Shown here: positions 17,571 through 26,204 of the stretch, piece by piece
Numbering within the stretch: position 1 is the first letter of the stretch
Layout of the letters: every line of letters starts with the position of its first letter
NCBI GenBank assembly: GCA_003216635.1
Contig: QCIO01000007.1
Coordinates: forward strand, 30,422-94,421
From: Prochlorococcus sp. AG-402-L23
GTDB lineage: Bacteria > Cyanobacteriota > Cyanobacteriia > PCC-6307 > Cyanobiaceae
DNA length: 64,000 bases
Direction: 5' to 3'
Notes under the pieces: model-generated
Told to the model about the DNA's origin: nothing
Databases searched by the model: none
The model's input: the letters and a program-made list of their open reading frames with translations, nothing else
Made by a program: the position numbers and the translations under genes

Positions 17571-17664
17571 GACTCGGTTATCTCGCCTGCCTCAAGCATC
17601 CCTTGTGGCTGCTACCTTCCGGTCCTGACCAGGTTTAGGCGTTAAAACCGCGAAAGGCCGAGTC
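17571..17664 (-). ncRNA. ffs: Signal recognition particle RNA (4.5S, small bacterial type)
   Basis: The minus strand carries the universal SRP domain IV: GGTCAGGACCGGAAGG then AGCAGCC, i.e. the symmetric and asymmetric internal loops plus GGAA-type tetraloop that bind Ffh. The ends GACTCGG (17571-17577) and CCGAGTC (17658-17664) pair to close a single long hairpin of ~94 nt. A T-rich stretch follows the 3' end on the minus strand (CTATTTTACC), possibly the terminator. It is convergent with ftsZ and divergent from panB. Confidence 0.95.
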
Positions 17665-17667
17665 AAA

Positions 17668-17673
17668 ATCATA
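17668..17673 (-). promoter_or_regulatory. Possible -10 element of SRP RNA
   Basis: The minus strand reads TATGAT a few bases before the SRP RNA 5' end, overlapping an alternative TAGTAT; either could act as a -10 element for transcription starting near 17664. No clear -35 is seen. Confidence 0.3.
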
Positions 17674-17711
17674 CTAGCAATTCTTGATTAAAAAAGATAC
17701 ATAAATTTGTT

Positions 17712-18485
17712 ATGTTACCTTCAGACCTAGTTAATTATAAAAAAAAATCTCGCAAAATCATTGCACTGACAGCATGGGACTCCATATCAGGATCTATTGC
17801 AGAACAAGCAAATGTTGATCTCGTACTTGTGGGAGATTCATTAGCAATGGTCTGCTTAGGATACAAATCGACATTGCCATTAACTTTAGAAAACATAATT
17901 TATCATACTAATGCTGTTTCAAGAGGATTTAAGAAGAAAATTGAGGAACAACCTTTAGTCGTTTCAGATATGCCTTTTCTGACTTACCAATGTGGAGAGG
18001 ATAAAGCTGTTGAGTATGCAGGGAAAATCGTTCAGAGCACTTATGCAAAAGCTGTAAAAGTAGAAGGAGCTGAACCAGAAATACAAAAAGTTATTTCTAG
18101 ATTAATAAGAATGGGAATCCCTGTTATGGGTCATATAGGTCTTACACCACAAAGCTATCTAAATATTGGATTAAAAAAACAAGGAGAAAGCCTAGCAAGC
18201 CAAGAAAAAATCAAGAAAGAGGCTTCAATTCTTGAAGAATTAGGATGTTTTTCAATAGTTCTTGAACATATTCCTGATTTGCTTGCTAAAGAAATACAAA
18301 ATTCTTTAACAATTCCCATAATAGGTATCGGTGCAGGTAATTATTGCGATGGGCAAGTAAGAGTCACTGCAGATTTGTTAGGCCTCAATGATGGTCAACC
18401 ACCATTTTGCCAACCGATTATCCAAGGAAAGAAATTATTTGTGGATAAATTAAAAGAATGGGTAGACTCTGAAAGACCTAATTAA
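17712..18485 (+). CDS. panB: 3-methyl-2-oxobutanoate hydroxymethyltransferase
   Basis: First step of pantothenate synthesis: hydroxymethyl transfer from methylene-tetrahydrofolate to 2-oxoisovalerate. The (beta/alpha)8 barrel shows ALTAWDSISGSIAEQA, LVGDSLAMVCLGYKST, VVSDMPFLTYQ, VKVEGAE, PVMGHIGLTPQS, VLEHIP and GIGAGNYCDGQVRVTADLLGL, all family motifs. Length 257 is slightly short but complete. ATG 17712 is the first start. The last 8 bases overlap the convergent hemW-like gene. Confidence 0.95.
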   Translation: MLPSDLVNYKKKSRKIIALTAWDSISGSIAEQANVDLVLVGDSLAMVCLGYKSTLPLTLENIIYHTNAVSRGFKKKIEEQPLVVSDMPFLTYQCGEDKAVEYAGKIVQSTYAKAVKVEGAEPEIQKVISRLIRMGIPVMGHIGLTPQSYLNIGLKKQGESLASQEKIKKEASILEELGCFSIVLEHIPDLLAKEIQNSLTIPIIGIGAGNYCDGQVRVTADLLGLNDGQPPFCQPIIQGKKLFVDKLKEWVDSERPN

Positions 18486-19701
18486 TCTCATCCCACCACT
18501 TAAACATAGATACAAGAACTTGATTGCTTAATTCCATTCCATGAGGATCACTTAAAAAGAATCTATTCCCCTTTTTTAATAATAGTCCACTTTCAAGAAA
18601 TCTTTCCCATTCTTCAAGTAATTTACTAAAGTTGCTTTCAAATTTTTTGTTTTCCCAGTTTTGTTCTTTAAACACTTCTTTGATATCTACACCCTCTTTG
18701 AGTCTTAATCCCAACATTATTTTCTCATCAAGTTCTTTATAGACAAACTCCTTATTAGTTAGGGATGAATCTAAATTAAGTTCGTATTGTCTAATTACCC
18801 ATTCTTTATATTCTTTACTAACTCTTGGTCTAGTAAACTTCCCCCCCCAAGGTGAACTAGTAGAACCTTGACCAAAACTCCACCAGCCTAAACCACTCCA
18901 ATAAACTCTATTATGTCTCGATTGATGACGCGGGAGACAATAGTTTGAGATTTCATATCTTGAATACCCTGAGTTTTTTAAAATTAGATGAGTTGATTCA
19001 CTATTTCTAAAAGCTTCTTCATCACTTGGGAGTTTTAATTTTCCTAAATTAACTAATTTTTTAAAAACAGTGCCATTTTCAATATTTAGATCGTAAATAG
19101 ATAGATGCGGTGGTGAAAATTTTATTGCTTTTTTTAAGTCATCTTGCCATTCTTTAAATCCACTCAGTGGCAAGTTTTGAATTAAATCTAAACTCCAGCT
19201 TTTTATTAACCCAGAATCATATTCTCTCTTCAACCACAAACAGGATTTTTCTGCATCTTCTCTGAGATGACGCCTTCCCGACTTTTGAAGTATCTGATTA
19301 TTAAAACTTTGCACTCCGAGACTAAATCTATTTATCCCAGCATTTATGAATCCATAAAGATCTTCTTGAGTAAAACTAGCTGGATCAACCTCCATAGTAA
19401 TTTCAGCACCATAATCAATTCCATAATTTTCTTTAAAAAGATCAATTAATTCTTTTATTTGGGTAGGATCTAAAATTGATGGTGTACCACCTCCTACATA
19501 AATTGTCGATAGAGGTGATTTATGCTTAATTGACAATATTTCTTTATATAAAAAGTGCAAATAGTCTTTAACAGTCTTGCTTCCATAACCTTGTAAAGTT
19601 TCAACTTTATTTCCTAATGGAATAACTGCAAAATCACAATAAAAGCACCTTCTGTGGCAAAAAGGAATGTGCACATAAGCACTTCTTGGAAACTTATTCA
19701 T
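18478..19701 (-). CDS. hemW: Radical SAM HemW-type protein (coproporphyrinogen III oxidase-like)
   Basis: Radical-SAM protein of the HemN/HemW family. AYVHIPFCHRRCFYCDF carries the CxxxCxxC 4Fe-4S motif near residue 15; TIYVGGGTPS, ITMEVDPASF and GVQSFNNQILQKSGRRH follow, and the C-terminal HemN domain has LKEGVDI and SKLLEEWERF. The motif lacks the extra Cys of true HemN (CxxxCxxC followed by C), which points to HemW, a proposed heme chaperone, and not to the oxygen-independent coproporphyrinogen oxidase. At 407 residues it is normal. Confidence 0.85.
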   Translation of the reverse strand: MNKFPRSAYVHIPFCHRRCFYCDFAVIPLGNKVETLQGYGSKTVKDYLHFLYKEILSIKHKSPLSTIYVGGGTPSILDPTQIKELIDLFKENYGIDYGAEITMEVDPASFTQEDLYGFINAGINRFSLGVQSFNNQILQKSGRRHLREDAEKSCLWLKREYDSGLIKSWSLDLIQNLPLSGFKEWQDDLKKAIKFSPPHLSIYDLNIENGTVFKKLVNLGKLKLPSDEEAFRNSESTHLILKNSGYSRYEISNYCLPRHQSRHNRVYWSGLGWWSFGQGSTSSPWGGKFTRPRVSKEYKEWVIRQYELNLDSSLTNKEFVYKELDEKIMLGLRLKEGVDIKEVFKEQNWENKKFESNFSKLLEEWERFLESGLLLKKGNRFFLSDPHGMELSNQVLVSMFKWWDEIN

Positions 19702-19797
19702 AATCTAAATTCATTTTTAAGCCCCAAAAAAGTATTAAGGATCCAAAAAAATTAAATCCTTATTTACTCAATTAATAAATCCTAGTAGATTATAGAT

Positions 19798-20907
19798 ATG
19801 ACAGATATCTTAGTATTAATTTTATTTGTATTGTCTGGGGCTGCTTCAGGATGGCTTGGTGTTGATTTATTGCCAGTAGACATACTTAAACAGGTATCTA
19901 ATGTAGAGGGTTTTAGAATTGTTTTGGCAATAATAGGGTTTTTTGTAGGTTTAGCAGCTGGTTTTGTATTCCTTCAACTTAGAAAAACGTTTCTTGATCA
20001 AATAAGAACAATGCCAACGGACTTACTAATAAGTAGGTCTGTTGGATTAATTTTAGGATTACTTGTTGCTAATCTCCTACTTGCTCCAATACTGTTAATT
20101 CCCTTCCCTAGAGAGGTTTTTTTCGCAAAACCATTAGCAGCTATATTAAGCAACATTTTCTTTGGTGTGCTTGGTTATAAGTTAGCAGATACCCACGGAA
20201 GGACATTATTGAGATTATTCAATCCAAATAATACTGATGCATATCTAGTTAATGAAGGGATCCTGCCTGCTGCAAGTCCAAAAATTCTAGATACAAGCGT
20301 AATTATTGATGGAAGAATCAATGGCCTATTAAGTTGCGGCTTATTGGAAGGGCAATTAATTGTTGCTCAAAGTGTAATTGACGAATTACAAACCTTAGCT
20401 GACTCAAGCAGTAATGAAAAAAGGTCGAAAGGAAGAAGAGGCCTTAAGTTATTAAAAGAATTAAGAGATTTATATGGGAGAAGACTTGTAATAAACCCAA
20501 CAAAGTATGAAGGTAATGGGGTAGATGAAAAACTCTTGAAAATTACTGAGGATATGACAGGAACTTTAATTACAGCTGATTATAATCTTTCTCAGATTGC
20601 TGAAGTTAAAGAATTAAAAGTTATGAATTTGAGTGATTTGGTTATTGCTTTAAGACCAGAAGTACAACCAGGAGAATCACTTAATATAAAAATCGTGAGA
20701 GAAGGCAAAGAAAAAATGCAAGGTATTGGATATTTAGATGACGGCACAATGGTTGTTATTGATGAGGCAAAGAATTTTGTTGGAAGCAGATTAGATATTG
20801 TTATCACAGGAGCATTACAAACTCCCACAGGAAGAATGGTCTTTGGAAAACTAATAAATAATCCTGAGTCAAACAAATCTTTTAAATCACCAGCGACACA
20901 GGGCTAA
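19798..20907 (+). CDS. Membrane-anchored PIN/TRAM domain protein
   Basis: A YacL-like protein of 369 residues. The first ~140 residues hold about four membrane segments (MTDILVLILFVLSGAASGW and later spans). A PIN nuclease-like domain follows, beginning ILDTSVIIDGRI at about residue 162 with the conserved acidic residues and QSVIDELQTLADSS, and the C-terminal TRAM domain (VREGKEKMQGIGYLDDGTMVV) suggests nucleic acid binding. The family is common in Firmicutes and cyanobacteria; a role as membrane-bound RNase or RNA regulator is inferred. It is 31 bases upstream of clpR. Confidence 0.85.
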   Translation: MTDILVLILFVLSGAASGWLGVDLLPVDILKQVSNVEGFRIVLAIIGFFVGLAAGFVFLQLRKTFLDQIRTMPTDLLISRSVGLILGLLVANLLLAPILLIPFPREVFFAKPLAAILSNIFFGVLGYKLADTHGRTLLRLFNPNNTDAYLVNEGILPAASPKILDTSVIIDGRINGLLSCGLLEGQLIVAQSVIDELQTLADSSSNEKRSKGRRGLKLLKELRDLYGRRLVINPTKYEGNGVDEKLLKITEDMTGTLITADYNLSQIAEVKELKVMNLSDLVIALRPEVQPGESLNIKIVREGKEKMQGIGYLDDGTMVVIDEAKNFVGSRLDIVITGALQTPTGRMVFGKLINNPESNKSFKSPATQG

Positions 20908-20938
20908 ATCTAGCTAGAATCAGTTCAATCTTAATCTC

Positions 20939-21610
20939 GTGATACAAATGACTGTATCTGCTCCTTATTACGGCGAAAACACCGTTATGAGGACCCCACC
21001 CCCTGATCTCCCCTCTCTTTTACTGAAAGAGCGAATTGTTTATCTTGGTTTACCTCTATTTTCAGATGATGATGCGAAAAGACAACTAGGAATGGATGTT
21101 ACTGAGCTAATCATTGCTCAACTTCTATATTTAGAGTTTGAGGATCCAGAAAAACCAATCTATTTCTATATCAATTCAACTGGGACAAGTTGGTACACTG
21201 GTGACGCAGTTGGTTTTGAAACAGAGGCTTTCGCTATCTGCGATACAATAAGTTATATTAAGCCTCCAGTACATACAATATGTATTGGACAAGCAATGGG
21301 TACTGCTGCAGTTATTCTTTCATCTGGCACTAAGGGGCAAAGAGCCGCTCTTCCACATGCTTCTATTGTTTTGCATCAACCTATAAGCGGAGCAAGAGGC
21401 CAAGCAACCGATATCCAAATAAGAGCTGAGGAAGTTTTGAAAAATAAAAAATCAATGCTGGAGATTTTATCTCGTAATACTGGAAAGACTATCGAAGAAC
21501 TCTCAAAAGACTCTGACAGAATGAGTTATCTAAACCCTCAAGAAGCCCTAAATTATGGAGTTATCGATAGAATACTTACAAGTCAAAAAGATCTACCAAA
21601 TAAAATTTAA
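20939..21610 (+). CDS. clpR: ClpR, catalytically inactive ClpP paralogue
   Basis: A ClpP-fold subunit of the ClpP3/R protease core in cyanobacteria. The fold is recognised by YFYINSTG, VHTICIGQAMGTAAVILSSG and VLHQPISGARGQATDI. The position of the catalytic Ser (VGLAASMGA in ClpP) reads IGQAMGTAA, so Ser is replaced by Gly and the triad is broken, the defining mark of ClpR. An insertion around INSTGTSWYTGDAVGFETEAF is also ClpR-like. The GTG at 20939 or ATG at 20948 may start it. The active subunit clpP follows after 24 bases, consistent with a mixed ring. Confidence 0.92.
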   Translation: MIQMTVSAPYYGENTVMRTPPPDLPSLLLKERIVYLGLPLFSDDDAKRQLGMDVTELIIAQLLYLEFEDPEKPIYFYINSTGTSWYTGDAVGFETEAFAICDTISYIKPPVHTICIGQAMGTAAVILSSGTKGQRAALPHASIVLHQPISGARGQATDIQIRAEEVLKNKKSMLEILSRNTGKTIEELSKDSDRMSYLNPQEALNYGVIDRILTSQKDLPNKI

Positions 21611-21634
21611 CACTCACAAAACTATTTTAAAATC

Positions 21635-22246
21635 ATGCCAATAGGAACTCCAAGCGTGCCTTACAGACTTCCAGGAAGTCAATACGAAAGATGGGTCGAC
21701 ATATATACAAGACTAGGTGTTGAAAGAATTCTTTTTCTTGGACAAGAAGTGAATGATGGTATTGCTAATAGCCTTGTTGCACAAATGCTTTATTTAGATT
21801 CTGATGACAATTCCAAACCTATCTATCTGTATATAAATAGCCCAGGAGGATCAGTAACTGCTGGCTTGGCTATATATGACACTATTAAATATGTAAAAAG
21901 TGATGTAGTAACCATATGCGTAGGCCTCGCAGCCTCCATGGGAGCATTCCTATTGGCCGCAGGTACGAAAGGTAAAAGAGTTGCTTTGCCCCACAGCAGA
22001 ATAATGATTCATCAACCCTTAGGAGGGACATCTCAACGTCAAGCAAGTGATATTGAAATAGAAGCTAAGGAAATTTTAAGAATTAAAGATATGTTAAACA
22101 TGTCTATGGCAGATATGACAGGCCAATCATTTGAGAAAATTGAAAAGGATACTGATAGAGATTATTTTCTAAGTGCGGAAGAAGCAAAAAATTATGGATT
22201 AATCGATAGAGTAATTACACATCCAAGCGAAGCAAATCAGTCCTAA
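21635..22246 (+). CDS. clpP: ATP-dependent Clp protease proteolytic subunit
   Basis: Serine protease subunit of the Clp machine. The catalytic Ser is in [12 protein letters not shown] and the His in [23 protein letters not shown], with a downstream Asp ([14 protein letters not shown]) completing the triad. Other marks are [21 protein letters not shown] and the C-terminal GLIDRVI. Length 203 is standard. It follows clpR directly and is therefore probably the ClpP3-type partner that forms a heteromeric core with ClpR, working with ClpC. Confidence 0.96.
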   Translation: MPIGTPSVPYRLPGSQYERWVDIYTRLGVERILFLGQEVNDGIANSLVAQMLYLDSDDNSKPIYLYINSPGGSVTAGLAIYDTIKYVKSDVVTICVGLAASMGAFLLAAGTKGKRVALPHSRIMIHQPLGGTSQRQASDIEIEAKEILRIKDMLNMSMADMTGQSFEKIEKDTDRDYFLSAEEAKNYGLIDRVITHPSEANQS

Positions 22247-22355
22247 ATTTCTAAATTAATATTTTAATTTTAATTTTTAAATTAATAATTTTTTTGGTTT
22301 ATTGCCACCTTAATGTCTAAAATAATAACTATCAAATGCAAAGAAGCTACAACTA

Positions 22356-23345
22356 ATGACCCAACTCTTTTACGACACAGATGCAGATCTAAGTCTTTTA
22401 AATAATAAAACTATAGCGATTATTGGATATGGATCACAAGGTCATGCACATGCACTAAACCTTAAAGATAGCGGTATGGATGTAATTGTTGGATTATATA
22501 AAGGAAGTAAGTCTGAAAGCAAAGCTATTAGCGATGGTCTTCAAGTTTTTAGCGTTTCTGAAGCCTGCGAAAAAGCAGATTGGATTATGATTCTCCTCCC
22601 CGATGAGTTTCAGAAAGATGTTTACCTTAAAGAAATAGAACCAAACTTAAAAGAAGGAAAGATACTAAGTTTTGCTCATGGCTTCAATATAAGATTCGGA
22701 CTTATCAAACCTCCTAGTTTTGTGGATGTTGTAATGATTGCCCCAAAAGGACCTGGACACACTGTTCGTTGGGAATATCAGAATGGTCAAGGAGTTCCAG
22801 CACTGTTTGCAGTTGAGCAGGATTCTTCCGGAAGTGCAAGATCATTGGCAATGGCTTACGCTAAAGGGATTGGCGGAACGAGAGCTGGGATTCTTGAAAC
22901 AAACTTTAAAGAAGAAACAGAAACTGATTTATTTGGCGAACAAGCGGTTTTGTGCGGAGGATTATCAGAACTCGTTAAATCAGGCTTCGAAACTCTTGTA
23001 GAGGCAGGATATCAGCCCGAACTTGCTTACTTCGAATGCCTACATGAAGTTAAACTTATTGTTGATTTAATGGTGAAGGGAGGCTTATCTCAAATGAGAG
23101 ATTCCATTTCAAATACTGCAGAATATGGAGATTATGTAAGTGGTAAAAGACTTATCAATAGTGATACAAAGAAAGAAATGCAGAAAATTCTAAAAGATAT
23201 TCAAGATGGAACTTTCGCTAAGAATTTTGTGGAAGAATGCGATAAAAACAAACCCTTAATGACAAAATTAAGAGAAGAGAACTCAAAACATGAAATTGAG
23301 AAAGTAGGTAAAGGTCTGCGCTCGATGTTCAGTTGGCTGAAATAA
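22356..23345 (+). CDS. ilvC: Ketol-acid reductoisomerase
   Basis: NADPH-dependent isomeroreductase of valine, leucine and isoleucine synthesis. The Rossmann start [21 protein letters not shown], the LPDEFQ motif, FAHGFNIR and [10 protein letters not shown] are typical, as are the C-terminal knotted-domain metal ligands in [16 protein letters not shown] and [15 protein letters not shown]. At 329 residues it is a short class I enzyme. A ~110-base AT-rich gap before it probably contains its promoter. Its last 13 bases overlap the cobD start. Confidence 0.97.
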   Translation: MTQLFYDTDADLSLLNNKTIAIIGYGSQGHAHALNLKDSGMDVIVGLYKGSKSESKAISDGLQVFSVSEACEKADWIMILLPDEFQKDVYLKEIEPNLKEGKILSFAHGFNIRFGLIKPPSFVDVVMIAPKGPGHTVRWEYQNGQGVPALFAVEQDSSGSARSLAMAYAKGIGGTRAGILETNFKEETETDLFGEQAVLCGGLSELVKSGFETLVEAGYQPELAYFECLHEVKLIVDLMVKGGLSQMRDSISNTAEYGDYVSGKRLINSDTKKEMQKILKDIQDGTFAKNFVEECDKNKPLMTKLREENSKHEIEKVGKGLRSMFSWLK

Positions 23346-24358
23346 ATTTATTTTTAATATTCCTTGGATCGATTGGTTTTGATTTATTGATCGGCGATCC
23401 AAGATTCTTAATCCACCCTGTTCAAGTAATTGGCTTTTACATAAAAAAAATATCTGATTACCTCATAAATAATTTTGGAAAAAATAAAAATATATTGTTT
23501 TGGGGAGGTTTAATCGTAGCTATATCGACCATTGGAACAAGTTTTGGTTTAGGAAAATTGATAGAACTCAGTTATGTGCAATCAAGAAATAATTTTTTTG
23601 GTGGATTGTTAATTTTTTTTGGACTTTCAAGTTGTATTGCGACTAAAGGACTTATTTCAAGTGTAAAAGAGATTGCAGAGCTTATAGAACGCGAAGAAAT
23701 TAATGACCAAAATAAGAGAATAATCAAAGAGAAGGTACAAAGGATAGTAAGTAGGGATGTAAGTTCATCTTCTTTAGAACATCTTTTGAGATCAAGTACA
23801 GAGAGTCTTACCGAAAATTCTGTTGATGGAATATTTGGGCCATTATTTTGGATTTTTATTGGAATTTTTTTTATGAAATTTTCAATTTTTCTGCCAGGGC
23901 CTTTATCACTTGGTTTTTCTTATAAAGCCATAAGTACATTAGATTCAATGATAGGTTACAAATATGATTATTTTAGATATTTAGGTTTTTTTAGTGCAAA
24001 AATCGAAGATATTTTTACGTTTGTTCCTTCAAGATTAGTTTTAATCACATTACCTTTAGTTAGTCCCAAGATTAATGAGTATGGATCAGTCATAAAAAAA
24101 AGCTATCTTGATGGTAAAAAATATGATTCGCCTAATGCTGGAATTGCAGAAGCTATATTTGCTTATATTTCTGGTATAAAATTGGGTGGAAAAAGTAAAT
24201 ATAAAAATGAGATTATTGAAAAGCCAATAATCAATGCGAATGGAGATAATTGCACTAGAGAGAAAATTAAATTAATTTGTCAATTAATTTTGAGATTACA
24301 ATTTTTATGGATAATAATTTTTGTCTTAATTTTTTTTATAATTTCGAATTTAATTTAA
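23333..24358 (+). CDS. cobD: Adenosylcobinamide-phosphate synthase (CobD/CbiB)
   Basis: Membrane enzyme of cobalamin synthesis that attaches aminopropanol phosphate to adenosylcobyric acid. Family motifs are [64 protein letters not shown] and the PSRL region, with [21 protein letters not shown] near the C-terminus. Several hydrophobic spans are visible and the extreme C-terminus is another. Length 341 is usual. The TTG at 23333 gives a family-like N-terminus and overlaps ilvC by 13 bases. B12 synthesis from scratch is known in Prochlorococcus (as pseudocobalamin). Confidence 0.9.
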   Translation: MAEINLFLIFLGSIGFDLLIGDPRFLIHPVQVIGFYIKKISDYLINNFGKNKNILFWGGLIVAISTIGTSFGLGKLIELSYVQSRNNFFGGLLIFFGLSSCIATKGLISSVKEIAELIEREEINDQNKRIIKEKVQRIVSRDVSSSSLEHLLRSSTESLTENSVDGIFGPLFWIFIGIFFMKFSIFLPGPLSLGFSYKAISTLDSMIGYKYDYFRYLGFFSAKIEDIFTFVPSRLVLITLPLVSPKINEYGSVIKKSYLDGKKYDSPNAGIAEAIFAYISGIKLGGKSKYKNEIIEKPIINANGDNCTREKIKLICQLILRLQFLWIIIFVLIFFIISNLI

Positions 24359-24402
24359 TAATAAATCAGTTTTAAAATTACTAAAATAAATAAAAAAACT
24401 CT

Positions 24403-24648
24403 ATGCAAGAAAACGGCTCTCCAATAGAAAATCAAAATGATGATTTTACTAATAAATCGTCAACTGATAATGAATACTCAAAATGGGTAGACAATCAGGG
24501 AGATGAAGTAAAGAATGTTTTTGGATTTAATAGCAGTGCTGAACTTGTAAATGGTAGAGCAGCAATGATCGGATTCATAATGCTCATATTAACCGAGTTA
24601 GTTTTTAGCGGCAGACCTGTTACTTCTTCAATTTTTGGTATTAATTAA
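24403..24648 (+). CDS. hli: High-light-inducible protein (Hlip)
   Basis: An 81-residue one-helix LHC-like protein. The chlorophyll-binding motif ELVNGRAAMIGFIML lies at about residues 47-61 inside the single membrane span, followed by a short lumen-side tail. The first ~45 residues are polar and acidic, longer than in the shortest Prochlorococcus Hlips. Such proteins bind chlorophyll and carotenoids and protect photosystem assembly under light stress. A small membrane protein starts two bases after the stop and is probably co-expressed. Confidence 0.95.
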   Translation: MQENGSPIENQNDDFTNKSSTDNEYSKWVDNQGDEVKNVFGFNSSAELVNGRAAMIGFIMLILTELVFSGRPVTSSIFGIN

Positions 24649-24650
24649 AA

Positions 24651-24863
24651 ATGGAAACAAAAAAATCTAATCCAATAAAAGTATTCTTATACATATCTGT
24701 ATGGGTAATTATTTGGGGCACTTTAGGATCTTTGATCGATTTTCCTTTATATAAAAATAAAATTTACTTAGAAGGAAGCATATATCAATATCTTACTTTC
24801 ACAGTTACAGCGGTTGCTTCTATTATATCTGCAAAGTTTTTTTATAAGAAAATTGATTTATAA
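24651..24863 (+). CDS. Small two-span membrane protein next to hli
   Basis: A 70-residue protein with two hydrophobic segments (VFLYISVWVIIWGTLGSLI and YLTFTVTAVASIISAKFF) separated by a short loop with charged residues, and a basic tail YKKIDL. The start codon comes two bases after the hli stop, so it is almost surely in the same transcript and may act with the Hlip in the thylakoid membrane. I do not recognise the family. The 3' end overlaps the convergent gene by six bases. Confidence 0.75.
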   Translation: METKKSNPIKVFLYISVWVIIWGTLGSLIDFPLYKNKIYLEGSIYQYLTFTVTAVASIISAKFFYKKIDL

Positions 24864-25115
24864 AAACTTATACCTAAATTTCTTAATAATTTTTGCTGGT
24901 TCTTTACTTTCATTGGACTCGTAAAGTATCCACTGATGTGTCTCAGTATCATGATCACAGCCATAATTTCCAGATAGGTTATCGTAACTTGAAAGATATG
25001 AATGACAATTTTGGTCTGCCTCAAAAGCAGAGTCAAAACCTGTTAGAAAATATATCAAAAATAGAACAGTTATTAACAAAAAAAATACTTGATAAACTAA
25101 ATTAACTACCTTCAT
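24858..25115 (-). CDS. Hypothetical protein with N-terminal membrane segment
   Basis: An 85-residue protein: hydrophobic N-terminal segment (VYQVFFLLITVLFLIYFLTG), then a polar domain with CHSYLSSYDNLSGNYGCDHDTETHQW and a basic C-terminal end. Two cysteines (in NCHS and YGCDH) could form a disulfide if the domain is exported. The segment may be a signal anchor or a signal peptide. I do not recognise a named family. It is first in a set of three small minus-strand proteins lying after hup. Confidence 0.65.
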   Translation of the reverse strand: MKVVNLVYQVFFLLITVLFLIYFLTGFDSAFEADQNCHSYLSSYDNLSGNYGCDHDTETHQWILYESNESKEPAKIIKKFRYKFL

Positions 25116-25172
25116 AAGATATTCTAAAATTTAAATATATCATCTAATAAAATTTTCGATCTAAAAATATAG

Positions 25173-25427
25173 CTAACGACCAACATTAAATACAAAGTCA
25201 TGGAATTCTTGATTCTTTAAATACAGGATGACTAGCAATACTAAAATCATATTTAAGCCTAATACTATTGATCCAAAAATATTTATTTGTTTTTTACCTG
25301 GCAAAGTGTAAGTAAATTTCTTGCCTTTAAGAAAACCAGCTAAGCCTTTTTTTTCTTTTTTTGTTTCTTTTATTTGAGTATTTTGAGTATTCTTCTTAAC
25401 TTCATTATCAGAAAAACCTTTTACCAT
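25173..25427 (-). CDS. Hypothetical small membrane protein, Lys-rich N-terminus
   Basis: An 84-residue protein. The first ~45 residues are very Lys-rich and polar (KKNTQNTQIKETKKEKKG), probably disordered and cytoplasmic, followed by FLKGKKFTYTLPGKKQ and one membrane span (IFGSIVLGLNMILVLLVILYL) near the C-terminus, ending in NQEFHDFVFNVGR. No family is recognised. The tail-anchor layout with a basic soluble part could serve nucleic acid or acidic-lipid contact, but this is speculation. Confidence 0.6.
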   Translation of the reverse strand: MVKGFSDNEVKKNTQNTQIKETKKEKKGLAGFLKGKKFTYTLPGKKQINIFGSIVLGLNMILVLLVILYLKNQEFHDFVFNVGR

Positions 25428-25481
25428 TACAAATTAAATAACAGATTTATAATATTCCAAAAAAATAAATTATTTTAATAA

Positions 25482-25793
25482 TTAACAATTTTTAATCACA
25501 TATGGGGTCATTAATGAAATTCTCTCATTTGAGGAATTATTAAAATAATAAGCTTCAATAATTTCCGTTTGCAGCCCCAATAAACTAGATTGACATTTGA
25601 ATCTATTTTGGTCAAATACTACTAATTGAAGTTTTTCTATTTCCGAAACTAATTCTTTACATACTTGGGTTCGATAATCTTTAAAACAATCACTAGATTG
25701 TTTTAAAATCTTAGACTTTGTTGGTATTGTTTCTGCCATAAGGAAATTTGATGATAATAAAATTTTTAAGAATAAGATAGTTAAAAATTTCAT
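25482..25793 (-). CDS. Hypothetical secreted protein with four cysteines
   Basis: A 103-residue protein with a typical signal peptide (MKFLTILFLKILLSSNFLMA, likely cut before ETIPT). The mature ~83 residues contain four cysteines (SDCFKDYR, QVCKEL, KCQSSL, KNC), an even number consistent with two disulfides in the periplasm or thylakoid lumen. The family is unrecognised. It lies in tandem with other small minus-strand genes downstream of hup but is separated from hup by an intrinsic terminator. Confidence 0.65.
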   Translation of the reverse strand: MKFLTILFLKILLSSNFLMAETIPTKSKILKQSSDCFKDYRTQVCKELVSEIEKLQLVVFDQNRFKCQSSLLGLQTEIIEAYYFNNSSNERISLMTPYVIKNC

Positions 25794-25870
25794 TAATTTT
25801 TAGGATTTAAAAATTTTGTATACTTCCGCAGGAGTTTTGGTCATTGAGCTAATTGCATTTTATTGCGATT

Positions 25871-25897
25871 AAAAAAAAGATGCCCTAAAAGAGCACC
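25871..25897 (-). terminator. Intrinsic terminator after hup
   Basis: On the minus strand GGTGCTC-TTTTA-GGGCATC forms a seven-pair stem (two G-U pairs) immediately followed by eight T residues (the A run at 25871-25878 on the plus strand). It lies 31 bases past the hup stop and fits Rho-independent termination of hup. Confidence 0.7.
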
Positions 25898-25928
25898 TTG
25901 TTATTAAGGGAAGAAATAGATTAAAAAA

Positions 25929-26204
25929 TTACCCTTGAACTCTATCCTTAAAAAGTTTACCTGCAGAGAATGTTGGAACTCTTTTAGCAGGTATTGCTAT
26001 TTTTTCGCCTGTCTTAGGGTTTAATCCCTGTCTTGCAGAACGATCTCTTGGTTCGAAAGAACCAAATCCTAGTAAAGAGACTTTTTTGCCTTCCACTACT
26101 GAATCAACAATAGTTTCAATAGTTGCATCAACAACTAAAGAAACATCCGTTTTTGTGAGCTCTGTACGAGCTGCTACAAGATTTACTAAATCAGCTTTGT
26201 TCAT
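25929..26204 (-). CDS. hup: DNA-binding protein HU
   Basis: A 91-residue histone-like protein that binds and bends DNA as a dimer. The N-terminal helices MNKADLVNLVAARTELTKTD, the dimer strand GKKVSLLGFGSFEPRDRSAR and the DNA-binding arm QGLNPKTGEKIAIPAKRVP with the intercalating Pro, then FSAGKLFKDRV, are standard. It is a single gene with a long upstream gap of more than 600 bases shared with glgX and a terminator downstream. Confidence 0.97.
   Translation of the reverse strand: MNKADLVNLVAARTELTKTDVSLVVDATIETIVDSVVEGKKVSLLGFGSFEPRDRSARQGLNPKTGEKIAIPAKRVPTFSAGKLFKDRVQG

Noticed and set aside
22738..23001. 87-codon ORF within ilvC, plus strand
   Set aside because: It is an out-of-frame shadow of the conserved ilvC coding sequence.
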